64,000 nt of DNA from Dactylorhiza incarnata (GCA_033032865.1 JAWHQI010000049.1:7440001-7504000); one strand, 5' to 3'; counted from the stretch's first letter, positions 45,601-57,350 are shown. The notes: generated by a model not told the origin, from the letters alone. Translations and numbers: made by a program.

Positions 45601-48284
45601 CAAGACAATGTATAAACTTTTCTCTAAAAACCTTGTTAGGAATAGTCCTAATTTAAAATGTATTAAAGATGGTCCCTGTCATGCTTTCCAAATGGGTAAG
45701 CAAACAAGGGCCACCTTTAAAAGTATTGGCACCAAAGACACTAAAAGATGTCTTTATCTCTTGCATAAGGACTTGTTTGGTCCCTTGCTAATTCAGAGCT
45801 TAGGTGGGAAGTTGTATACTTTGGTGATTGTTGATGATCACTCAAAATATACATGTGTATTCTTCCTAAAGAAGAAGTCTGATACTCTAAATATCTTTAT
45901 AACTCATGTCAAAGCAATTAAGAATGACTTGCAATGTGCTGTGGTCAGAACTAGAACTGACCATGACACAGAATTTCAATCTGATGCTATGACAAGGTTT
46001 TGCCAAGAATATGGTATCACCCAAGAGTTCTCCTCCCCAAGGACTCCACAACAAAATGGTGTGGCTGAGAGGAGGAATAGGACCTTGATAGAAGTTGGGA
46101 GAACACTGCTAAGTGACTCATCACTCCCAGAATACTTCTGGGCTGAGACAGTCAACGCTGCTTGTCATGTTCTCAATAGAGCTTCCATCAATAAGGTTCA
46201 TGGAATAACTCCCTATGAGATTTTGAAAGGCAAACAACCTACAATTTCATATTTTAGAATCTTTGGTTCAAAATGCTACATTTTAAACAATGGAAAATCT
46301 TAATTAACAAAGTTTGCAGAGAAATGCAATGTAGGTGTTCTTGTTGGATATAGCTCTCATATTAGAGCTTATAGAGTGTACACCAATAAAACTAATGTTG
46401 TAGAGGAGTCTATGCATGTAGTATTTGATGAGACCAGCCTAATATATAATGGCTAGTCTAGATCTTCTGTCTTGACAGGAAATGAACAAGATTTGGAAAG
46501 GATGTCTATACAAGAAAAACCAAGTAGCAACAAAGCTCATTCTGATGCTGCCATCCCTGAAGAGGAAGCAATCAATATTAATGAAGACACTGCTGAACCA
46601 GCAGAAATAGTACAGCAAGCTGAGAACAGACTGACTGCAGCTACAAAACATCTAAGGGATCATCCCTTGGAGCAAATTATTGGGAATGTTCAGCAAGGTG
46701 TGACAACTAGGAGCAGGTCTCACAATGAGGCCTTGTTCCTCAGTTTCCTGTCACAGGTACAACCTAAGAAGTTTGAAGAGGCCAACTTGGATCCTTTCTG
46801 GATTCAGGCAATGCAGGAAGAACTGTTGCAATTTAAGAGATGCAAAGTATGGAAGTTGGTGCCAAGACCACATGGACACAACATAATTGGCACCAAATGG
46901 ATCTTCAGAAACAAGATGGATGAAAATGGGACAATCATCAAGAATAAGGCAAGGCTGGTTGCAAAGGGGTATATGCAAGAGGAAGGAATAGACTTTGACC
47001 AAACCTTTGCCCCAGTTGCAAGGTTGGAGGCCAGAAGGCTATTCCTAGCATATGTAGCCCACAAAGGCTTCAAAGTGTACCAGATGAATGTCAAATCAGC
47101 ATTCCTGAATGGAAATCTGAAAGAGGAAGTTTATGTAGAGCAGCCATCAGGTTTTGTCCATCCTACTCTCTCATCTCATGTTTATCTACTTAGAAAAGCT
47201 CTATATGGTCTTAAGCAAGCCCCCAGGGCTTGGTATGAGACATTGTCTAGCTTTCTCATCATGAACAAGTTCTTGAGGGGAAAGATAGATAACACATTGT
47301 TTCTTAGGGAAACAAGGGGCAAGTGTCTCTTAGTCCAAATCTATGTTGATGACATAATATTTGGGTCTACTGATGACAATCTCTGCAAGAGATTTTCCAA
47401 TCTAATGCAGGGGAGTTTGAGATGAGCAGTATGGGTGAACTTAAATATTTCCTTGGGCTCCAAGTGAAACAGCCTGATGATGAAATTTTCATTTCCCAGA
47501 CTAAGTACACCAAGGAGCTCATCAAGAAATTTGGGATGGAGTCAGCCTCCACCATGAGAACACCCATGGGATCTATTGTATCATTAGACAAGGATGAAAA
47601 GGGGAAGGCCTTTGATGAATCCATGTACAGGTGTATCATTGGATCTCTATTGTACTTGACTGCTAGTAGGCCAGACATTATGTATTCTACACGTGTTTGT
47701 GCTATGTATCAGGCTTTTCCTAGGGAATCTCACTACACCTCTGTCAAGAGGATTTTGAGATACCTAAAGGGCAGCCTAAATCTTGGCCTTTGGTACCCTA
47801 GGAACAATGACTTTGAACTAGTAGGCTATTCAGATGCAGATTTTGCAGGGTGCAAAGAAGACAGGAAAAGCATAAGTGGCACTTGTCAATTCCTAGGGAG
47901 GAGGCTGATCTCTTGGAGCAGCAAAAAGAAAACGAGTGTGGCCATATCCACAGCTGAGTCAGAGTACATTACTGCAGGTAGCTGTTGTGCTCAACTTCTG
48001 TGGATCCAACATCAATTGGAGGATTACAACATAAAGGTTAGTCAATCTCCCCTGCTGTGTGACTCATCCAGTGCTATTTCTATTGCCAAAAATCCTATCT
48101 CCCATAACAGGCCAAGCACATAGAAATTAGGTACCATTTTATTAGAGAGCATGTAGAGTGTGAAGATATCAAACTTGAATATGTCCCAACAGACAATCAA
48201 GTAGCTGATATCTTCACCAAGCCACTGGATGAGGCCAAGTTCAATTCTTTCAAAATTGAATTAGGAATGTTGAATTTAGAATGA
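42608..48284 (+). pseudogene. Copia 2 gag-pol, multiple stops, frameshifts and a changed RT active site
   Basis: The Gag region starts at ATG 42608 and has two CCHC knuckles (CYCCSKLGHVIADC near 43580, CWCCGKVGHFAIDC near 44960) with an acidic, coiled-coil-like stretch between them. Stops in the same frame are at 42656, 43001, 43754, 43787, 44423, 46301 and 46454. Frameshifts lie near 44640-44740, at 47405-47420 and near 48105. Pol has protease DSGCS (45182), integrase DD35E text including NGVAERRN, RT with YVDD, and RNase H ending at TGA 48282-48284. In RT motif A the usual aspartate of [10 protein letters not shown] reads Asn (codon 47087-47089), a G-to-A change that removes a catalytic residue. 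The element could move only with help in trans. Confidence 0.92.
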
Positions 48285-49365
48285 GTTCATTTATGAATCA
48301 ATATCCACTATTAAAATGCTTATGTTCTCATCTGTACAATTCTCACAATACGTACTGTTATGATAAACTGAAATCTAAATTGATCAACTTTACAGTAGGC
48401 ATAGTCCACATGATAGGGTAGATAATCTCCCCAAAATGTTAAATCTAGAACAGTATAATGTAGTATGATCAGCTGGATCAGAAAAATCTGGATCAGCTGA
48501 GCTTTAGGTTCCCCTTAAACAGCTGGGAAAATTTTGGGTTCGACGAACTCTTTCCTGGGTTTGACGAATGTCGAGCTTGTGTTCGACGAACTTAACTCCG
48601 AGTTCGACGAACTAAGCTCTATGATGAGTTCAGAAGAACTAAACCTTGAGTTTGACGAACTCCAGTCTGAGTTCGACGAACTCCAGTCTGAGTTCGACGA
48701 ACTCAACTCTGAGTTCGACGAACTCAGGCATAAGATGTAATTTCATTTATACTTATAATCAAAAGGTCAATAATAATGCTCCAAGTGAGGGGGAGCTAGA
48801 AAGGGTTGTTCAAAATGAACAAGAACAGCTAATAAAGCTAATAGTACTCACATTGAGGGGGAGCAAGTTCCTGCTCAGGTTGAGGGGGAGATGGTCAATT
48901 TTAAGAGATGAAGGTTGTCCTAAGGGGGATTTGGAAAATGCTTTCTAAATCTTTCCTGTGTCTGTAGCTACTCCCTCCCAATCCCTAGAGGGAAAAATAA
49001 TTGAAGAAACCAGAAGGGGAAGATGGCCAATGCTATGACCAAATCAGAGTTAGCCCTCTGATAAAGTTATCAGAGTTAGTTATCATGAATGATATATAAT
49101 TTGAATTTGCCCTCTGAGTTAGTTATTATGAATATGCTATATAATCTGAGTTAGAAAGGGGGAGATAACCTACTAGCTAGTCAAAGCTTAACATAATCTG
49201 TCATGAGGTATCAAAGCATGCTTAAACAATGTTAATGCTTAAACAATGTTATTTTCTAGAAGCAATGATATCATGAATGCTAAATAGAGTATTTGTATGA
49301 TAGGTTTTTGTTGGCTATGTACCTTAGCATTGTGAATGTTCTGCCTTCTTCAAATAGGGGGAGAT
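48285..49365 (+). other. Copia 2 region between pol and 3' LTR, with PPT
   Basis: There is no gene on either strand. It holds the inverted palindrome array (48537-48730) and five to six PPT-like purine tracts (GAGGGGGAGC and relatives near 48787, 48855, 48882, 48925, 49158). The final PPT AGGGGGAGAT is at 49356-49365. Confidence 0.75.
48537..48730 (-). repeat. Internal palindrome array GTTCGACGAAC, opposite orientation to the LTR array
   Basis: About eight copies of GTTCGACGAACTC. The centre base is A on the plus strand, so these are the reverse complement of the LTR word GTTCGTCGAAC. By analogy with families I and II this is where the promoter of an antisense accessory gene would lie, but no gene remains. 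Confidence 0.85.
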
Positions 49366-50887
49366 TGTTGGGAATATTTCCCTCAATGTTCCTTTGATTT
49401 GAAGAGGCATCACTCACAATGCTAAGTACATATTGTATTTGATACAATCTATTTTGTTTCAAGTTTTATACAGGGAGGTGATATTCCATACATTGGAATA
49501 TATTCAAAGGTATGCTGTATAATCAGCTGAGAAGATTTCACTGTCTCAGCTGAACCACTGAGAAGGCATAATTGGCATGTCCGTCGAACGCAGAGAGCAG
49601 TTCATCAAACGCAGAAGAAAGTTCATCGAACGCAAAGACAGATAGAAGCAAGCGCTGAGATTTGGCGTGTTCGTCGAACGCAGAAGACAGTTCGTCGAAC
49701 GCTGAGACAGGAAGAAGCAAGCGTTGAGACTTGGAGTGTTCGTCGAACGCAGAAGACAGTTCGTCGAACGTAGAAGACAGTTCGTCGAACGCAGAGATAG
49801 GAAGAAGCAAGCGCTGAGACTTGGAGTGTTCGTCGAACGCAGAAGACAGTTCGTCCAACGCAGAGTACGACAAGTTCATCGAACGCAGAGTATGACAAGT
49901 TCTTCGAACGAAGTGTATGACAAGTTCTTCGAACATAGAGTATGACAAGTTCGTTGAACGCAGAGTATGACGAGTTCGTCGAATGCAGAACTTAGTTCGT
50001 CGAACGCAGTATGACGAGTTTGTCGAACGCCGATTGCGGGTTCTGCCATTCGCGCAAGCTGCAGAAAGGCTTTGTAGGGGTCCACCAGTCTCCCCCATAC
50101 TAGTCAGAAGGTCGGCTAAGAGTCGTTGAAGGTCAGGGATGTATAAAAGAAGAAGTTAGGGCACTTTGGCAAAGTGCTGGTCGAGTGCTAAAGAAATTGT
50201 TTTTCCATTGACGGCTGCCGCTCTTGTCTTTCTCTTCCTGCTCACTGAACAAGAAGAAGAAAACTGAGAGTGAAAGAAACTCCTCCATAAGAAGGAGCAA
50301 GGTGATCTTCCATCCTTCAACAGAAAAGGAAGATCAGGTTGTATCTGCTATCAACATCTCCAGCTACAAGAAAGCACCAGGTGTGCAGGAACTACAGGGG
50401 ACTTCTTCTGCTGTCTGCTGTAGTAAGCTTCAACAAAACTTTTACTGTAGGGCTTTTTGCCTGAGTTTGTAGGGCTGTTTTGCCTGAGGTGTAGGGTTGT
50501 TGGCTTGAATTGGTAGGATCAGTGACTAATCTGAGGTAGGGCTGTTGATCCTGAGTGTAGGAGGTGGATTCCTCTAAGGTAGGGCTGCTGTGCCTGAGGT
50601 AGGGTTGGGAAAACCTGAGAGATTCTGAGGGATCTGTGCTGTAAGCTATTTTAGCTGAGTTTGGAGGAGCTGGCCCTGTCTAACACACTGTTAGAAGGGT
50701 GAAGGGGGAAAGTGGACTACCCATAGACACACTATCTTGGGGAACCACTATAAACACTTGTGTGTTTTCTGGTTGTGCTTGATTTCTTGCATAAAATAGT
50801 TTTAACTATTTATATCTAGAAAGTAAAAATCAAAAGACATATTCACCCCCCTCTAGGTGAATTAGATCATATACCTATAATCTTTCA
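49366..50887 (+). repeat. 3' LTR of copia 2
   Basis: Same length and layout as the 5' LTR, with scattered substitutions. Array 49578-50032, TATA box 50142-50148. Confidence 0.93.
49578..50032 (+). repeat. Palindrome array GTTCGTCGAACGCAG in copia 2 U3 (3')
   Basis: It matches the array in the 5' LTR unit by unit with point differences and the same centre-T orientation. Confidence 0.9.
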
Positions 50888-50892
50888 ATAAT
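50888..50892. other. Target site duplication ATAAT (right)
   Basis: Exact match to 40973-40977. Confidence 0.92.
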
Positions 50893-51059
50893 GCTTTGTT
50901 GCTTTCGTTCATTCACGATTCACATGTCGTTAAGCGTTGGACGATTACGTGCCAGGGTAGGCGACATTGCATCGGGGTAGTGCATCTGAGGACAGGAGGC
51001 AGAGGCCTTAGATGGGTGTCATCTAGAGAAGGCTGAGGAGTGGGGTTGGGAGGAAGCAT
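50893..51059 (+). other. Family II spacer between accessory genes
   Basis: Continuation of the family II sequence after copia 2. No gene is seen. Confidence 0.45.
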
Positions 51060-51068
51060 GGGCGGATG

Positions 51069-51299
51069 GACCTCGAGGTCCTCACCCCTCAACTAAGTGA
51101 GCGGACCATAGGGTATGCACACCGTTGCCGGGCGGGTTGTCCACGAGGACCACTTCCATGCACTGGGCGAGTGGACCCTAGGCTCGCCCGTGCCCCGGGC
51201 GAGTGGATCCCGTGGTCCACTCGCTTGTGCCCCGGGCGAGTGGACCTCAGGGTCCACTCGCCCGTGCCCCGGGTGGGTGGACCTCGTGGTCCACTCACT
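51069..51299. repeat. Second family II palindrome array, upstream of accessory gene 2
   Basis: It has the same word as 39258-39579: GGGCGAGTGGACC..GGTCCACTCGCC in three good units (51167-51299) and about three decayed ones before them. It lies 16 bases before a TATA box. Confidence 0.88.
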
Positions 51300-51314
51300 C
51301 ACTTTGGCTCCCCC

Positions 51315-51322
51315 TATAAATA
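51315..51322 (+). promoter_or_regulatory. TATA box of family II accessory gene 2
   Basis: CCCCTATAAATACCCC follows the array directly. A pyrimidine-rich leader and ATG 51421 follow at a normal distance. Confidence 0.65.
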
Positions 51323-51420
51323 CCCCTCTCCTTTCTTCTACTTCACCATCACATTCGCCCTCTTCCCTTGCTTTTCATTCTCCTTTAGGTTGGCTCTCTC
51401 CCCTCCCTCTTACCCGTGAG

Positions 51421-53309
51421 ATGGCTCCAACCGCCCTCCTGTTGCCAGGAATGGACGGGTACAATGTGCAGCCAATTTTTTCGAGCATCCCTTTCCCGAA
51501 GGGAAGGTAACTAAGGAGGAGTTCTCAGAATTCAAGAGCTCCTACCTTCCTGAGGGGTGGACGTCTCGTCGCCCGTCTCAGGGCGAGGCCATTAATTCCT
51601 TCTATGAGAACTGGCTCGCCTTCCCGCTTGCCCATTTTGAAGCTGGCCTACGACTTCCCCTATGGCCGGAGGTGAAAGAGTTTTTGAACTACTTCGGCGT
51701 GGTCCCGACCCAAGTTAACTCTAACTCAATCTCAATGTTGATGGCCTACGCTTGCTATCGACTAGAGGAACGGGTTGAGTTTGACCTAGTCGTGTTTCGC
51801 AAGGTCTTCGTCTTCCGAGCGACCCTTGATGGGGTATGCTTCCTCACCAGCACACACGTGAAGGTGTGTGAGACCTCCAACAAGGTCCATCACTGGAGTG
51901 ACAAATTTGTGTTCATCCAAGGTGACTTCGGTGACATCCACCACTCCCCCATCTAGAGGTCCGAGAAGGCATTCAAGGCCCCTCGCTTAGGTGGGGAGGC
52001 GATCGTACTTCATAGCTATCTTGAGGGTGCGAGCTTTGAGGTCGAGCACCTCAAGAGGGACATCAGCCGACTTACCTACGTCGAGCCTTGGATAGGTATC
52101 CCCTCCTCTCTGACATCCTCCCTATTTTTCCTTCCTCATTTATACATGCGGATACTTACCTTGACCTTGGTTCACTCAGGTGAGCGGACTCGTTTACGAC
52201 ACCCCCCTTCGCAATGGGGAGCTCTTCATCCACTCGCTGGATTGTTAAGGAGGCAGCCGCTGCATGTGACTCCGCCCCTAAGGTCCCCATGCCGAGGCAA
52301 CGAAGGGAGAAGGAGCGGGTGGTGGAGGAGGACTCGCCTTCTTCCCCGCCTAAAGGGCCAACGATGCGGCGGGGGAAAGCTGTCCGAAGGGAGGGCTCCG
52401 TGGTAGTGCCGAGGGAGAAAGGGGAACCAAGCGACCCCGACGCATTGGCAAACCACCACAACTTCAAGATGAGGGGGGGGGGGGGGGGGGGGGAGGAACG
52501 CCACTGACCCCTTCGGCGACCCTATCCTTCACTGGGATGAGTCCACGAACCGGGTCTCGATCACCTCCCATCAACCCTCCTGGATAGAGAGTGAGCCACT
52601 CGGGGATGCTGCGTACAACCTCTCATTTGGCCTCTATGGATGGCAGGATGTGGCCACTTACAAGAAAAAGTCCATGCGCGACCTTGTCTGCATGAGCTCG
52701 CAAGCCCTGCTCCGCGCAGCCGAACTCTCGCATATGACCGCCCGCCGAGGTCTTAGTCTCTCGAAGAACCTGATGCAGGTCGATGCGTCGAGTCGGGCTG
52801 CCGAAGAGAAGGTTGCTAACCTCACCACATGCCTAGTCACCTCTGAGAGGCTCTTGGAGCAGTCATCTGGGAGCCTGGTTCGTGCTTTCTTCGGGGATTC
52901 TCCCCTTCTCCTTTACCTCTCTTTCCTTCAACATCTGTAACCCTTTTACTTTTTCCACTTGTAGGGGCTAGAGGTTGCTGACTCACTCAGGAGGCGATGC
53001 GAGGAGTCGGACCAGGAGGTGCAGGACCTGAGTGTTCAGCTTGCTGATGCTCAGAGGCAGTTGTGGGAGGGGGAGAGAGGCGGACCCTCACGGACGGCAA
53101 CGCTCATCCCACCTTCTCCTGCTATGGCTGAGGGCATCCAGAGGGAGATTGCGAAGACGACGGCCGAGGCCTTGGTGGTTTCCCTTCATAGGGCGGACAC
53201 CCTTCATGACGGTTGGGGGGTGGTCGCTGCTAGCAATATCCTCTTTGACCTATACCCCTCCCCTGTGCGTCCCAGCTCGCCCCCTTCCAGCGGCGGCTAT
53301 TCCCCTTGA
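51421..53309 (+). pseudogene. Family II accessory gene 2, putative gypsy-type transposon protein
   Basis: From ATG 51421 the frame is lost in a T run (51476-51481, probably one T missing) and resumes as EEFSEFKSSYLPEGW. It continues with FAGLRLPLW-type text (51640-51720), FLNYFGVVPTQVNSNS and WSDKFVFIQGDF. This resembles the plant 'putative gypsy type transposon' domain (PF04195). A TAG at 51954-51956 replaces an expected TGG. Likely introns are GTATCC..TTCACTCAG (52096-52179) and GTTCGT..CTTGTAG (52879-52964). The middle is basic and disordered, with a frame break in a 21-G run (52472-52492). The C-terminal part (52650-53110) is coiled-coil-like (RRRCEESDQEVQDLSVQLAD). It has no pol motif. 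The function is unknown; location and promoter suggest a regulator, which is an inference. Confidence 0.6.
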
Positions 53310-53587
53310 ATGTCGGAGTTGCTATGAACCTCCTCTCTTCTTTATTCTCCGCAAGCCATGATTGTTTTGTATCTTCAACCGCATGCTAATTATTAAGAGC
53401 AAAGTGCCTATTTATGTAACCTGCATTATCAATGAACATGCAACCATTTGGCCAGCTTCTAGTTTCTTCAACTATTCGCTGTTTAAGCATAATGAACTTG
53501 TTTGGTTTGAGATCTCTCCCTATGATTAAGAGAGTTTACTATCTTGTCATATCTTAGACCAACTTGCTAGAACAACCAGAAGAGGAG
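53310..53587 (+). other. Downstream of accessory gene 2, no gene
   Basis: AT-rich sequence with a possible poly(A) signal region (CATTATCAATGAACATGCAA near 53425), followed by tandem repeats. Confidence 0.4.
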
Positions 53588-54035
53588 AGCCGGTCCATGT
53601 CCTAGAGGCTTAGCTTACCTGGAGGCAGAGGAATTCAACACCTTTCCCAACCACTTGGGGGGAGTACCCATCCATGCCCTAGTAGCTTAGCTTGCCTGGA
53701 GGCGGAGGAACCCAACACCTTTCCCAACCAGTTGGGGTGGAGTACCCGTCCATGCCCTAGGAGCTTAGCTTGCCTGGAGGCGGAGGAACCCAACACTTTT
53801 CCCAACCACTTGGAGCGGAGTACCCGTCCATGCCCTAGGAGGTTAGCTTGCCCAGAGGCGGAGGAACCCAAATCCTTCCCAATCCAATTGGGGGTGGAGT
53901 ACCCGTCCATGTCCTAGGGTCCTAGCTTACCTGGGGGCGGAGTAACTCAACACTTTTTCAAACCAACGGGGGTGGGATGTCCGTCCACGTCCTAGGGGCC
54001 TTGCTTACCCGGAGCTGTAGGTGCTCATCAACTCT
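53588..54035 (+). repeat. 78-bp tandem array, six copies
   Basis: The landmark TCCATG(C/T)CCTAG recurs at 53594, 53671, 53749, 53827, 53906 and 53984. Unit text includes GAGGCGGAGGAACCCAACAC and CAACCACTTGG. Confidence 0.9.
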
Positions 54036-54057
54036 CCAAGTCGCTTAGCTATGCAAC

Positions 54058-54365
54058 GAGTCAACCCGATGAGTCTCCCATCTGTCGACATGACTGAGCC
54101 CGGAGAATGGTCTCTAGTCGGGGATTTCACCAATCAGTCGACCCGATGAGTCTCCCATCTGCCGGCATGACTGAGCCCGGAGAATGGTCTCTAGTCGGGG
54201 ATTCTACCAATCAGTCGACCCGATGAGTCTCCCATCTACCGGCGTGACTGAGCCCAGAGAATGGTCTCTAGTCGGAGACTCTACCAATCAGTCGACCCGA
54301 TGAGTCTCCCATCTGCCGGCATGTCTTAGCCTGGAGAATGGTCTCTAGTCGGGGATTCTACCGTA
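54058..54365 (+). repeat. 77-bp tandem array, four copies
   Basis: The landmark ACCCGATGAGTCTCCCATCT starts at 54064, 54141, 54218 and 54295, exactly 77 bases apart. The unit is unrelated in sequence to the adjoining 78-bp array. Confidence 0.92.
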
Positions 54366-55641
54366 GATGTTACCTGAAAAAAGGAAACCATTTTCATTCA
54401 TAATCTAGTGGATACAAGTTCGTTACATTGCACCTCCCTGCGCTTACTCGGCCACATACTTCCTGGCCCTCACATTCATCATCTCTTCCATTTCCTCCGC
54501 CCTCTTCGCCCACTCGACCGTGTTGACTGTTGTTGTCATAACCCGCATTTTCCCACGAATTTAATAAATACTATCAGAGCAAAGGGAAAATACGCGCAAT
54601 GATGCCACGTCAAGCAGGGGACAACTACCGACGCTCAGGCAAACACTCCTTACGATTATTTTATAAAAGACATAAATCTTCTTGGATTAAAAGAAAATTT
54701 TACATTTTAGCTTAAGACAGTGTCCCTCGGTCCGGTGGATCATCTAGTCCACAAGTAAAAAACTATACATACGCAGCGGAAAATAGGTTCATTTTAGCCT
54801 ACATGAGCATGAAGGTCAACATCCCAGAAATGATATGCACATATCTATGTTTAGTATAGTACGAAAAGATTTTCTACGATCTTCAAAGTATGTGACATTT
54901 ATTTAAAATCATGATATGCAAGAATGACATTTTTATACCAATAAAGTAACTAATGCATCCTAGCATAAAGCTTCCCAGAGAGCAAGTAGGTGAACAACCC
55001 GAAAGTAACAGCAAAACAGCTGACAAGTAATCTAGCACTAGAAAACTAAAGCTATGGGCGTCAACAACTGACACGAGCCCATAGAAAACCAAGTACAAGC
55101 CTATAACTGAACAAAAGGAACAACTATCTCACAACCGAGAGGGGAGAATGAACCACTGCAACTAACTGCAGCTCCAGAGGACACCAACTCTACTAACCAA
55201 ACAGCTACGGCTCCGAGCCTGAGACATTCAAAAGAAAAGAATGCCTCAGCAAGAAAATACAAGAAAACCCAAGGTTAGCAACAATCAGAAATAAAAGATT
55301 TCAGAAAGGAGGACTAATCAGATAAGCATCTATAATCTTACAACAACCCGAGCCAGTCAAACAGTGCACTCGGTAAGAGGAAAAGCCTGCACTGGAAGGT
55401 AATAGCCAAAACAATCAACAGGAAAAAGAAACAGCAGAAGTAACCAATAATCAGCAGAAAAACACTCACCAAACAATGGTGTGAAAATAGGCAAGGTCAA
55501 AACTCGCCATAAGCAAATAACCATCAACATTCAAATTATTAATCATGTTACTCTTGTTCAAATTATAGAGACTGATCAGCTCATCAGAAAAGGAGAAGCC
55601 CTGCGGGGATAATACCATCTCCTATCATCACGACCCTCAGT

Positions 55642-55830
55642 GCATCGCACCGGTAGCACCGCCAACATCGTGTACGACCTCCAACAGAATTATTATTTTA
55701 AAAGAGCATCGCACCGGTGGCACCGCCAACGTCGTGTACGACCTCCAACAGAATTATAATTTTAAAAGAGCATCGTACCGGTGGCACCGCCAACCTCGTG
55801 TACGGCCCCCAACAATATTATTATTTCATG
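55642..55830. repeat. 64-bp tandem array, three copies
   Basis: GCATCGCACCGGTGGCACC starts at 55642, 55706 and 55770. Confidence 0.88.
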
Positions 55831-56984
55831 TTTCATTCAAAGGAAAAGGGGCAAGGCCCATCAGAACATAAGGTAGCATAACTAAACATGTATAGAAGAT
55901 ATCCAGATTCCAAGGGGGGGTGACTGCAGGAATCAAGAACCCAGAACACCAAACAAGACCCAAAAGGGAAACACAACAGCCATTAACCTAAAATCAACAG
56001 GTTAGGCAGACAAAGAAGAAGAAAAGACTGAAATGAAGGACTTTCAATCATCCAGAAAAATCAAGCCAAGGGGACTACTCCTACTTGAAGGACACAACCA
56101 ACAAGAGAGCCTAGCATAACTAAGCTTCAGGAAACAAAGTCATTAAGGAGAAGGACCGCTATTTGCAGCCCCCAACCACTAAAAAAAGAAATCTTTACAT
56201 TCAACCAGATTGCTAAGACAGTGAAGAGAAAGCATTACCCTTTACTGAGAAAGGTAACACAAAAATTACATGGAAAACTGAGTCAGAAAGGGCTTAAAAT
56301 ACTCAGAAGTAAAAGGCAGATTACACAGAAAATCAGGGAGTTCTGGACAGAAATTCTGGACGGAAAGACTAATAAGTTCAGCACAGCAGTTCTAATAAAT
56401 TCTGGATGAAAAGGCTAGAGAATTCTAGAACTACACGGAGAGGGCTTCTAAACAAATCTAAGGTAAAAACAGGAATCAACAGGCACAAGAAGAAACTTCA
56501 TTTCCGAGAATACATAGAAAACGACGTTTCTAAGAGAATCTATCAGAACACAAGGAAGACCACAGGCATGTCTGAGCCTGGAGAAACAATCATTAAAGGG
56601 GAAGCGGAGCAATACCAGGAAAAAAAGGATTAAAGGAGAAGGGAACAGGCAATAGATGACCTCAACAGCTCGGCAACTCGCACACAAAATATGAATGACC
56701 TTATGGCCTAACAATCATTTAGGTACAATTACTGAAGAAGGCTCCCATATCCTCTTATAACCAAAACTATATAACCAAAGCAACAGAATACCTCATAAGA
56801 AGAAAAAAACTTGAACTATGAATCAATTTCACAACTCGAATTATCAAGGCCTACAACCTGAAGCCGACCCACAATTAATATGGCAACAACTAAACAAATC
56901 ACGAGACTAGCATGCTACAACGACTTAAATAAACATCATCCTAACACCCATAAGAAAGATCATAGCAGCCCCCATATAGAGAAT

Positions 56985-57350
56985 TAAACTCCCAACTAAT
57001 TAAGCATAGCAGCCCCAAAATTAAATTAAACTCCCAACTGATTAAGCATAACAGCCCCAAAATTAAATTAAACTCCCAACTGATTAAGCATAGCAGCCAC
57101 AAAATTAAATTAAACTTCCAACTGACTAAGCATAGCAGCCCCAAAATTAAATTAAACTCCCAACTGATTAAGCATAGCAGCCCCAAAATTAAATTAAACT
57201 CCCAACTGATTAAGCATAGCAGCCCCAAAATTAAATTAAACTCACAACTGATTAAGCATAGCAGCCCCAAAATTAAATTAAACTCCCAACTGATTAAGCA
57301 TAGCAGCCCCAAAATTAAATTAAACTCCCAACTGATTAAGCATAGCAGCC
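56985..57350. repeat. 42-bp tandem array, about nine copies
   Basis: The unit contains actgattaagcatagcagc and ccccaaaattaaattaaac. Because 42 is a multiple of three it creates an open frame (56941-57312, minus) that is not a gene. Confidence 0.92.

Larger units (their letters stand above)
40978..50887 (+). mobile_element. Complete SIRE-like Ty1/copia element 'copia 2'
   Basis: The LTRs are 1,522 bp each (40978-42499 and 49366-50887), begin TGTTGGGAAT and end ATCTTTCA, and are flanked by a perfect ATAAT duplication. A long Gag with two zinc knuckles, a copia-order pol and a 1.1 kb region between pol and the PPT fit the SIRE/Maximus type. It has inserted into the family II element between its two accessory genes. 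Confidence 0.95.

Noticed and set aside
48534..48740. Protein with SEFDELQ repeats
   Set aside because: It is the translation of the GTTCGACGAAC array; it lacks a plausible promoter and partner exons.
39888..53309. Host gene with several exons
   Set aside because: Promoter words are shared with the family II LTR and gene 2 resembles known transposon proteins, so an element-borne origin is more likely.
56941..57312. Membrane protein with LISWEFNLILGLLC repeats
   Set aside because: A 42-bp tandem repeat is a multiple of three and stays open by itself.
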